From Thermoplasmata archaeon (GTDB lineage Archaea; Thermoplasmatota; SW-10-69-26), in NCBI GenBank assembly GCA_003561665.1, contig PWVY01000290.1, forward strand, positions 1 through 5,573: a stretch of 5,573 nt of DNA. The letters run 5' to 3'. The position numbers and the translations under genes were made by a program. This document shows positions 1-5,562 of the stretch, in pieces; position 1 is the stretch's first letter, and every line of letters begins with the position of its first letter. The notes beneath the pieces are model-generated. The model was given only the letters and a program-made list of their open reading frames with translations. It had not been told where the DNA came from and did no database searches.

Positions 1-81
1 GAGGGCATCGAGGATGAGGCCAAGTGCCCGGTGTCGATCGTGAGCGTGGGACCGGAGCGCTCCGCGACGATCCTCCGCTAA
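1..81 (+). CDS. purA: Adenylosuccinate synthetase, C-terminal end only (partial)
   Basis: Only the last 26 codons and the TAA stop lie in the window; the gene begins upstream. The reading frame starting at base 1 ends in a tail containing CPVSIVSVGPERSATILR. Adenylosuccinate synthetases typically end with a segment of the form (V)PV-x-(L/I)-(I/V)-(S/G)-V-G-P-(D/E)-R-x-x-T-I, and this tail fits that pattern closely, including the VGPxR and the near-terminal T-I. The enzyme joins IMP and aspartate using GTP to make adenylosuccinate, the first committed step of AMP synthesis in the cytoplasm. No catalytic or GTP-binding residues are in view, so the call rests on the C-terminal signature alone. 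It runs convergently toward the regulator gene at 349-696. Confidence 0.72.
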   Translation, partial: EGIEDEAKCPVSIVSVGPERSATILR

Positions 82-117
82 ACGGGTGTGTAACCAAAGA
101 GGCACACAACCCTTGAA

Positions 118-140
118 GGGGAGGGAGGGGTACGAGGGGG
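118..140 (+). other. Four-run G tract with G-quadruplex potential
   Basis: Four runs of guanine (4, 3, 4 and 5 G) are separated by loops of 1, 1 and 5 bases, starting 37 bases after the purA stop codon. This meets the usual G3+N1-7 quadruplex pattern on the plus strand, so it would form in the purA 3' untranslated RNA. A C-rich stretch follows at about 174-196. Whether it folds or affects 3' end formation is inference. Confidence 0.5.
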
Positions 141-240
141 TTGCGGAGGCGTCAGGGCGCCGCAGTCCGCTCAGCCCCCCAACTTTCCCCCCCGCGGCAC
201 CCGGTGGCTCTTCCCCCGCTGCCGGACCTGGCGACCTCCC

Positions 241-297
241 GTTTTCTCTCCCTTGTAACCCGCGGTTTACCGCGAGAGCGTGCATCCTTTCCGTTTT
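241..297 (+). terminator. Possible T-tract transcription stop for purA
   Basis: Two short pyrimidine/T-rich stretches lie in the convergent gap: GTTTTCTCTCCC at 241-252 and TCCTTTCCGTTTT at 285-297. Archaeal termination often depends on U-rich tracts without a strong hairpin, and these are the most T-rich places downstream of purA on the plus strand. No comparable T run is seen on the minus strand after the regulator stop at 349. The tracts are short (four T at most), so support is weak. Confidence 0.3.
255..274. repeat. Small inverted repeat (CGCGG-TTTA-CCGCG)
   Basis: CGCGG (261-265) and CCGCG (270-274) are perfect inverted copies around a TTTA loop. An overlapping near-palindrome is GTAACCCGCGGTTTAC (255-270), with a single mismatched pair. 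It sits between the two T-rich tracts of the convergent gap. It could be a small RNA hairpin in the 3' region of either gene, or a dimeric protein-binding site; the sequence alone does not decide. Confidence 0.4.
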
Positions 298-348
298 AGG
301 CCCCAGGCTCAAGGGGAAGACGCCTTGGCGGGGGTGCTCGGGGACGGG

Positions 349-696
349 CTATTGGGTGCTTGCGCGCAGCTCTTCGACGGTTTGCTGCATGCTGTCCACG
401 AGTTCGGCCAGTTCGGGGAGGAAGGTTTCCACGCGCTCGGTCGTTTTCGCTCCCATGGGCGTGGGGTTGATCAGGTCTTCTTGTTCGAGCACGCGTAGGG
501 AGTATCGGACCTTGTGTTGCGGGTACTCGGTGAGTTCGGCGAGCTTGATGATGCCGACGGGTTCGTTCTCCATGACGACCTTGAGGATGCGGATGTGACG
601 GCGAAGAAGCTCCTGTTCTTCGCGGAAACGGCCGGTCAGGGAGCCGCTATCGTTCGCGTCATCGTCGTCGCCTTGGGAAGGCGGAGCAGGGGTCAT
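349..696 (-). CDS. Small archaeal winged-helix (HTH) transcriptional regulator
   Basis: This 115-residue cytoplasmic protein probably binds DNA. Residues 1-20 form an acidic, low-complexity lead with a DDDD run. Residues 23-44 are a charged helix (REEQELLRRHIRIL). Residues 46-83 read as a winged helix-turn-helix: a helix around IIKLAELT, a recognition helix at about 59-70 (PQHKVRYSLRVL), then a wing at about 75-83. Residues 89-112 are a heptad-like helix that could pair two subunits. Similar short wHTH proteins with PVGI, HKVRYSLR and a short C-terminal helix are, from memory, widespread in haloarchaea and related Euryarchaeota, but their targets are mostly unknown. The ATG at 694-696 lies 25 bases downstream of the AAATC of a TATA-like box, which fits a leaderless transcript and supports this start. 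It is divergent from the rhomboid gene and may regulate it or itself; that is inference. Confidence 0.85.
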   Translation of the reverse strand: MTPAPPSQGDDDDANDSGSLTGRFREEQELLRRHIRILKVVMENEPVGIIKLAELTEYPQHKVRYSLRVLEQEDLINPTPMGAKTTERVETFLPELAELVDSMQQTVEELRASTQ

Positions 697-715
697 GAGC
701 GTCGATATGCGCGCC

Positions 716-724
716 GGATTTAAA
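716..724. promoter_or_regulatory. Palindromic TATA box in the divergent promoter region
   Basis: TTTAAA at 719-724 is the only strongly AT-rich spot in the 78-base gap between two divergent genes. On the minus strand it reads TTTAAATCC, with its centre about 25 bases from the regulator ATG, as expected for a leaderless archaeal promoter. Read on the plus strand, the same palindrome would start transcription near 747, giving the rhomboid gene a leader of roughly 27 bases that includes a Shine-Dalgarno-like GGAAGTGG (761-768) six bases before its ATG. Use in both directions is inferred, because no second AT-rich box is visible. Confidence 0.6.
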
Positions 725-774
725 GGTTCGTCTAGGTCAGCGTTTTCGCGTCATCCCAGCGGAAGTGGCGCAAC

Positions 775-1593
775 ATGGAAACCATCGAAGCTTGTGGGTG
801 GGGTATGCGCCGTGCGTTCCCGTACGCGACGGTCCTTGCGCTGTCCCTGATGGTCGTCGTTGCTTGGCGCGTGACGGGGGTGTTCCCGACGGAAGCTACG
901 CTCTCTCCGTGGTGGTTCTCAAGGGACGGGCTCCTTGCGGGGGAGCATCATCGGTGGTTCACGAGCCTCGTCACGCATGGGGGCATCCTTCACCTGTTGT
1001 TCAACGTAATCGCGCTTGCCTCGTTGGCGCCTCTTGAGCGCGATTTGGGAACGCCGCGCTTCTTGACCGTGCTCATCCTGGCAGGCTTGGGGGGGAACCT
1101 GGCCCACGCGTTCACTACGACCATGCCTGCCGTGGGAGCCAGCGGGAGCATCTTTGGGCTCTTGGGCTTGCTCGTGGCGTTAGCCCCTGGGACGCGGTTG
1201 TCCCTGTTGGGTCTTCCCGTGCCTGCCATCGTGCTCTTGCCCGGGTATGCAGCCCTCGTACTCCTCGTCCCCGGCTTGCAAGAGTTGGCGCCCATCGCGC
1301 ACATGGCGCACCTTGGCGGGTTGACGGTGGGCCTCATCGCCGGGTTCGCCTTCGCGCCGACACGCGCCATCGAGCACCTGGCGTACGCGCTGGTCACGTT
1401 CGCAGCCGTGGGCGTGATCGTCCTCAACCTGCAAACCGTCGGCATCGGTGCCGTCCTCCACGCCGTGCTTGAACAAGACCTTCTCACCGTGATCATGAAC
1501 ACATGGCCCACCCTCGCAGCGCTTGGCGTTCTTGCATGGATCGCCTACCGCATCCCCCAAGCCGGGAGCGAGGACAGTCGATGGGCCATGTAG
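775..1593 (+). CDS. Rhomboid family intramembrane serine protease
   Basis: This 272-residue polytopic membrane protein cuts other membrane proteins within or next to the bilayer. The rhomboid hallmarks appear in order. The first-loop R-W pair is at 60-61 (HRWFTS). H73 and N77 form the HxxxN oxyanion motif in TM2. GASG at 121-124 carries the likely catalytic Ser123. AHLGGLTVG carries the likely catalytic His179. The H-to-S spacing (50) and S-to-H spacing (56) are close to those of E. coli GlpG. Hydrophobic segments lie at about 15-33, 70-86, 97-112, 121-137, 145-166 and 176-194. Two more follow at about 200-222 and 245-261, beyond the six-helix core. The ATG at 775 has a weak GGAAGTGG site six bases upstream; Met11 (805) is a less likely alternative start. 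The lipoprotein gene begins 37 bases downstream on the same strand and could be co-transcribed. The substrate is unknown. Confidence 0.93.
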   Translation: METIEACGWGMRRAFPYATVLALSLMVVVAWRVTGVFPTEATLSPWWFSRDGLLAGEHHRWFTSLVTHGGILHLLFNVIALASLAPLERDLGTPRFLTVLILAGLGGNLAHAFTTTMPAVGASGSIFGLLGLLVALAPGTRLSLLGLPVPAIVLLPGYAALVLLVPGLQELAPIAHMAHLGGLTVGLIAGFAFAPTRAIEHLAYALVTFAAVGVIVLNLQTVGIGAVLHAVLEQDLLTVIMNTWPTLAALGVLAWIAYRIPQAGSEDSRWAM

Positions 1594-1601
1594 GCGAAGG
1601 C

Positions 1602-1608
1602 TCAAATC
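1602..1608 (+). promoter_or_regulatory. Weak TATA-like element before the lipoprotein gene
   Basis: TCAAATC lies in the 37-base gap after the rhomboid stop. Its AAATC begins 27 bases before the ATG at 1631, nearly the same distance as the AAATC elements before the regulator (25) and the beta-helix gene (26). It is less AT-rich than the other two. It may be an internal leaderless promoter, or the lipoprotein may simply be read from the rhomboid transcript. A short TGAGGG (1621-1626) four bases before the ATG is a poor ribosome-binding site. Confidence 0.35.
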
Positions 1609-1630
1609 CCCCTTCCCTGCTGAGGGCCCG

Positions 1631-3256
1631 ATGCGTTCAGGTGTTTGGGTCACGGTAGGCATGATGCTCCTCATCGCCGGATGCCTCGGGCTTGCCCCCG
1701 AGGAAGCCCCCGGCGAGGATCACGCAAGCGTCGATGAGAACTGGTACGAGAACGCCTTCCCCTACGGACCCGACCACGACCACACCGACCCCGCGCAGCA
1801 CGCGAACCTTTCCACACCCAACTTCAACGTGCTCGGCTGGGATCCCCTCATCACGGACTACCACGGCGCCACCAGCGGTGACTACTTCTGCGGCGGCGTC
1901 GCCCTCGACGGAGACCGCCAATACGCCGTCGTCAACAGCTTCTTCACCGACGTCGCGATGGTCATCATCGACGTCACCGACCGCGAGAACCCTGAACTCG
2001 TCGGCGAACTCGTGCTCCCCGGCACCTGGGTGTACGACTCCGACATCACCAGCGACGGTCAATGGGCCGTTTTGGGCATGTACCCGCCCGACGAAGAGGA
2101 CCAGCACGAGCTTGGCCTCGAAGCCGCCAAGGAGACCATGACGGTTCAACCCACCTTCCGCGACGCATGCGGGAACGAACACCAAGGCCCCACCAACGAG
2201 ATCCCCTACGCCTCCGGCACCGTGCTCGTGGACCTTTCCGACCCCACCGAACCCACCGTGGCCGACTACGACACCCAACCCGTCAGCGGCCCCCACAGCA
2301 TCTTCGCCAACACCATCGACGGTGAACACTTCGTCCTCGCCAGCGTCCCCCAAGCCCACGTCCGATCCGCCGCCCCCGAAGCCAGTCAACCCACCAGCTA
2401 CTACACGCTCTACACCATCGAGGATGTACCCATCGCTGGTGGCATGCTTCTCAACGCTGGATCCTGGTCCGCCCAATACAGCCAAACCCCCGACGACCCC
2501 GCCACCCAAACCCCCCTGAGCACCGGTCACCTCGACGGGTGGGTCGAAGAACACCCCATCACGGGCCAAGTCATCGTGTACCTCGCCAACTGGGATGGCG
2601 GCATCATCATGCTCGAGTACACCGACCCCGGACTGATGCTGCTGGGCGAATGGAACGACTACGATGAAACCAAAGGCACCGGCATGAGCGGGCAATGGCA
2701 CGGCATCATCCCCATGGATGAAACCTGGAACGACCGCCACTACAGCGTGATCCACCAAGAACTCGGCCAAAGCCCCGAGGAAAGACCCACAGGCATGGTC
2801 GCCATCCTCGACACCACCGACCCGGAAGACCCCTACCCCGTAGCACGCTGGACCCTGCCCGTGGAAACCCCCGAAGGCGCATGGGGCGATCATCTGCAAT
2901 TCAGCACGCACTACGTCAGCATCGTCGACGAGATGCTGTTCGTCAGCCTCTACCACGGAGGCATCTGGGCCGTTAACGCCAGCCAAGACCACTGGCCCGA
3001 ACTCCCCAGCCAAGGCGTTTTCATCCCCGACAACGAAAGCCCCCAACCCGTGCCCGAAGCCCTCGACAACTACCAACGATGGACCCCCATCATGCTCGAC
3101 ACGCTCGCCCTTGGCGACGGCACCATCGCCACCTTCGACATCAGCGGCGCCTACATCCTCGACTTCGACGAAACCATGCCCATCCCCATGCCCGATCCAT
3201 GGCACGATGAACCCTGGGAAGAGATCCCCGAGGAATACCACAACGGGCCCCCATAG
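1631..3256 (+). CDS. LVIVD-repeat beta-propeller lipoprotein
   Basis: This 541-residue protein is predicted to be exported and lipid-anchored on the cell surface. Residues 1-18 form a lipoprotein signal: a hydrophobic core ending in LLIAGC, with Cys18 as the anchor. There is no twin arginine, so Sec export is likely. The open frame extends upstream to 1523, overlapping the rhomboid gene, but ATG 1631 places the signal peptide at the N terminus and is preferred. The mature protein has LVIVD-type blades: MVIIDVTDRENPELVGEL at 110-127, TVLVDLSDPTEP at 197-208, IIMLEYTDP at 325-333, MVAILDTTDPEDP at 389-401, and a GGIWAV strand at 443-448. Such repeats form beta-propellers. A His/Asp-rich lead (PDHDHTDPAQH, 47-57) and two cysteines (87, 180) are also visible. 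The protein is rich in Asp and Glu. The family has no established enzymatic role; ligand or protein binding at the surface is inference. Confidence 0.88.
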   Translation: MRSGVWVTVGMMLLIAGCLGLAPEEAPGEDHASVDENWYENAFPYGPDHDHTDPAQHANLSTPNFNVLGWDPLITDYHGATSGDYFCGGVALDGDRQYAVVNSFFTDVAMVIIDVTDRENPELVGELVLPGTWVYDSDITSDGQWAVLGMYPPDEEDQHELGLEAAKETMTVQPTFRDACGNEHQGPTNEIPYASGTVLVDLSDPTEPTVADYDTQPVSGPHSIFANTIDGEHFVLASVPQAHVRSAAPEASQPTSYYTLYTIEDVPIAGGMLLNAGSWSAQYSQTPDDPATQTPLSTGHLDGWVEEHPITGQVIVYLANWDGGIIMLEYTDPGLMLLGEWNDYDETKGTGMSGQWHGIIPMDETWNDRHYSVIHQELGQSPEERPTGMVAILDTTDPEDPYPVARWTLPVETPEGAWGDHLQFSTHYVSIVDEMLFVSLYHGGIWAVNASQDHWPELPSQGVFIPDNESPQPVPEALDNYQRWTPIMLDTLALGDGTIATFDISGAYILDFDETMPIPMPDPWHDEPWEEIPEEYHNGPP

Positions 3257-3265
3257 GACGTCGGT

Positions 3266-3311
3266 GCCCCGCGGGGGGCTTCGTGGTATCCCAGAAGAGC
3301 GATTTTCTTCT
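3266..3311 (+). terminator. Hairpin plus T-rich tract after the lipoprotein gene
   Basis: GCCCC (3266-3270) and GGGGC (3275-3279) can pair around a four-base loop, nine bases after the lipoprotein stop; an overlapping perfect palindrome is CCCCGCGGGG (3267-3276). About 20 bases later comes a T-rich stretch, ATTTTCTTCTCC (3302-3313). The U-rich tract is the likelier archaeal stop signal and the hairpin may help. It precedes the TATA-like box of the next gene, so the two genes probably have separate transcripts. Confidence 0.5.
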
Positions 3312-3317
3312 CCACCA

Positions 3318-3330
3318 CAAAATCTAAATC
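3318..3330 (+). promoter_or_regulatory. BRE/TATA-like promoter of the beta-helix gene
   Basis: CAAAATCTAAATC is the most AT-rich stretch between the lipoprotein stop and the next gene. The inner AAATC begins at 3326, 26 bases before the GTG at 3352, which puts the expected transcription start at or next to that codon. The preceding purine-rich ACAAAA could serve as the TFB-recognition element. The arrangement fits a leaderless transcript and supports GTG 3352 as the start. Confidence 0.55.
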
Positions 3331-3351
3331 GTCGCTGGGGGAATTCGCTGG

Positions 3352-5562
3352 GTGAAGCCCTCGCTGATGGGGAGGAGCATTCCCGGCCTTGCGTGCGTTG
3401 GCGTCTGCCTGTTTTTGCTCGTGACGATGTCCACGCCCCTTGCGATGTCTGTGCATGGAGAGCCTCCACACATCGGGGAGGACAAGCCGGTGTGCTTGCC
3501 TCATCCTCCCATCCAGATCGTTGAAGATGAAGGGGTTCAAGGGTTCGCGGTCGCCAAAACCCCCGTCACCGGGGATCCCATCATCCGAGCCGGTAGCGGG
3601 ATCGTTGCCGGTGATGGAACCTCCGAAAACCCCTACATCATCGAAGGCTGGTGCATCCAGCCGATCCAGGGAACCGTTGCGGCGATCACGTTGGTTAACA
3701 CCAGCGCACACGTCATCATCGAAAACAACATCATCAACCCGGGGGAGGAGGCCGGGCTTGACCATGGAATCGTTCTTCAGGACGCGAGCAACGTGACCAT
3801 CCGGAGCCTTGCCCTTGAGGGCTTCCCGAAGGAAGGAATGATCCTTTCGGGCGGTGGCGAGAACGTGATCGAAGGGAACACCATCAGCAGGAACAAGGGT
3901 CCAGGGGTGTCCTTGAACGCGACAAGCAACAACACTCTCGTCCAGAACGACGTGCTTGACAACGGCTCAGGAGGGATCCTGGTCGAGGGAGGCCAGGGGA
4001 ACGCGTTCATCGGGAACACAATCCGATGGAACCTCGTCTTCGACCTGGCGTTCCTTGCCTCCCACGACAACAAGGTCAACGACAACACGTTGGGCCCCCT
4101 GGGATGGATCCTGGAAGGCACAACGGTGGAAGACTACCGCCACCAGGTTGGGGCCGGGAACCTCGTGCAAGGAGACGATATGCTACGTGAAGGAGAACCG
4201 CTCGTGTACGTTCAAGGAGAAACGAACCGGGTCATCGACCAGGCCACCGGGCAACTTCTCGTGGTCGATTCGACGAACATCACGCTTCATGGTCAACACG
4301 TCAAAGGGACCGGAATCGGCGCGCTGGTCGCATTCAGCGAGGCGGTCACGGTCGAGGAAAGCGTGTTCGCCGGCACCATGCACGCAGGAACCCTGGTGAA
4401 AGCCTCGACCGGGACAACGATCCAGGAGAGCGCGTTCTACGGGAACGACATCGCCGTTTGGATCGCGGAAGCCACCGATTCAAGGATCGAAACAAACACC
4501 CTACGTGCGAACACGCTCGGCGCGTACATGGAAGAAGACCATGGAACCGTCATCGAGAACAACACCATCGAGACGAACGACTTCGGCATCGCAGCGTTCA
4601 ACACCACAGAGGTCCACGTGAACGCGAACCACCTCCACCAAAACGCGGTCCATGGCATTTACGCCACGGAAAGTCAAGATGTGAGCGTGACCGAGAACAC
4701 GCTGACCGACAACGGTCCCCACGGGGCCTTCTTCCAGGAGTCAAAAGATATCCAAGTAGAAGACAACCATATCCAGGACCATGGATCCGCCGGCGTGTTC
4801 TTGCTTGACGCAACGAACGCAACCGTGCTTGGCAACACGCTCCAACACAACGGTCTCTTCGGCGTTTCAGCCATGCGCAGCGATCTTCTTACGGTTGCGC
4901 AAAACAAGGCCACCCAGCATGCCTTGTACGGCATCGCCATCGAGACGACATCCCGCGTCCACGTTGAAGCCAACCATGCACACACAAACGGAGAAGGAGG
5001 CATCCGCGTGCTGCACTCACCAGGAGCCCACCTTCAGGACAACACGCTCCACAACCAGCCCAGAGGCCTCACCATCGAAGCCTCCCCCAACGCACACATC
5101 CACGAGAACCAGATCCACGACCACACCACGAACGGCATCATCCTAGGCTCATCCAGCCAAAGCCACCTCGCCAACAACACCGTTCAACGAAACCCCATCG
5201 CGATCACAATCAACATGCGAAGCGACAACGTGGACCTCCGATTCAACCACGTAACCAAGAACGACGTAGGCGTGCTCATAGACGGCCTCAGCTGGGCCTC
5301 CCTCCACGCCAACAACCTCGAAGAGAACACGAAAGCCGCGCTCAAGACGGGACACCTTAGCCCGTTCGACACCCCCCTCCAAGCCACCGAGAACTGGTGG
5401 GGCCACGAGACCGGCCCCAAAGGCGGCATCCACGACGCATGCACCAACCAGGTCGCCAACGGGAACGGCGACGCCATCCAAGCAGACAACGCGAACGTAT
5501 GCTTCGACCCCTGGACACACCAGCCCAACCCCCACGCAGGCACAGACAACGGGCCCCCCTGA
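3352..5562 (+). CDS. Secreted NosD-like right-handed parallel beta-helix protein (PbH1 repeats)
   Basis: This 736-residue exported protein has a signal peptide over about residues 8-33 (GLACVGVCLFLLVTM). GDGTSENPYIIEGW at 87-100 is the usual entry motif of archaeal NosD-like proteins. Beta-helix coils follow with a nearly fixed 22-23-residue period. The turn Asn recurs at 176, 199, 222 and 245, then (Ser at 337 and 360) at 382, 404, 426, 449, 472, 495, 518, 541, 564, 586, 609, 632 and 654. The segment at 247-309 breaks the coils and holds the family's GEPLVYV...GQLLVVDSTNIT piece. The C-terminal cap is ENWWGHETGP (680-689) followed by NGNGDAI and CFDPW. Cysteine pairs 48/101 and 697/717 could be disulfides, and about ten N-x-S/T sequons suggest glycosylation. 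There is no C-terminal membrane anchor. NosD proper helps mature nitrous oxide reductase, but no nos genes are here, so that role is not claimed. Surface carbohydrate or protein binding is possible. ATG 3367 is an alternative start. Confidence 0.9.
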   Translation: MKPSLMGRSIPGLACVGVCLFLLVTMSTPLAMSVHGEPPHIGEDKPVCLPHPPIQIVEDEGVQGFAVAKTPVTGDPIIRAGSGIVAGDGTSENPYIIEGWCIQPIQGTVAAITLVNTSAHVIIENNIINPGEEAGLDHGIVLQDASNVTIRSLALEGFPKEGMILSGGGENVIEGNTISRNKGPGVSLNATSNNTLVQNDVLDNGSGGILVEGGQGNAFIGNTIRWNLVFDLAFLASHDNKVNDNTLGPLGWILEGTTVEDYRHQVGAGNLVQGDDMLREGEPLVYVQGETNRVIDQATGQLLVVDSTNITLHGQHVKGTGIGALVAFSEAVTVEESVFAGTMHAGTLVKASTGTTIQESAFYGNDIAVWIAEATDSRIETNTLRANTLGAYMEEDHGTVIENNTIETNDFGIAAFNTTEVHVNANHLHQNAVHGIYATESQDVSVTENTLTDNGPHGAFFQESKDIQVEDNHIQDHGSAGVFLLDATNATVLGNTLQHNGLFGVSAMRSDLLTVAQNKATQHALYGIAIETTSRVHVEANHAHTNGEGGIRVLHSPGAHLQDNTLHNQPRGLTIEASPNAHIHENQIHDHTTNGIILGSSSQSHLANNTVQRNPIAITINMRSDNVDLRFNHVTKNDVGVLIDGLSWASLHANNLEENTKAALKTGHLSPFDTPLQATENWWGHETGPKGGIHDACTNQVANGNGDAIQADNANVCFDPWTHQPNPHAGTDNGPP

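Noticed and set aside
82..348. A tRNA or other structured RNA gene in the convergent gap
   Set aside because: No T-loop GTTC-type motif, cloverleaf arms or recognisable RNA family features could be found by eye on either strand; only the G tract and small hairpin stand out.
86..598. A 170-codon plus-strand open frame covering the convergent gap and the regulator
   Set aside because: It starts at a GTG just after purA, gives a Ser/Pro/Arg-rich protein with no domain, and runs antisense to the well-supported winged-helix gene.
990..1511. A 173-codon minus-strand open frame opposite the rhomboid gene
   Set aside because: The plus strand encodes all rhomboid catalytic motifs; the minus-strand product is an Arg/Pro/Ala-rich shadow.
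1523..1630. N-terminal extension of the lipoprotein to the ATG at 1523
   Set aside because: It would overlap the rhomboid gene by about 70 bases and bury the signal peptide and lipobox 36 residues inside the protein. ATG 1631 gives a normal lipoprotein signal.
1637..3469. A 610-codon open frame on the minus strand opposite the lipoprotein gene
   Set aside because: It mirrors the C-ended codons of the lipoprotein gene. Its protein is a Gly/Val/Asp/Glu-rich low-complexity string without recognisable domains, while the plus strand has a lipobox and LVIVD repeats. Long antisense frames are expected in such biased DNA.
3868..5318. Tandem DNA repeats inside the beta-helix gene
   Set aside because: The 22-23-residue periodicity is at protein level. 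The DNA copies are diverged, with no near-identical units, so this is an ancient solenoid repeat, not a recent tandem array or CRISPR.
3352..5562. Assigning the beta-helix protein as the copper chaperone NosD
   Set aside because: Only the fold and general repeat motifs match. No nosZ, nosF, nosY or nosL gene is in view, and the PbH1 fold is shared by many unrelated surface proteins.
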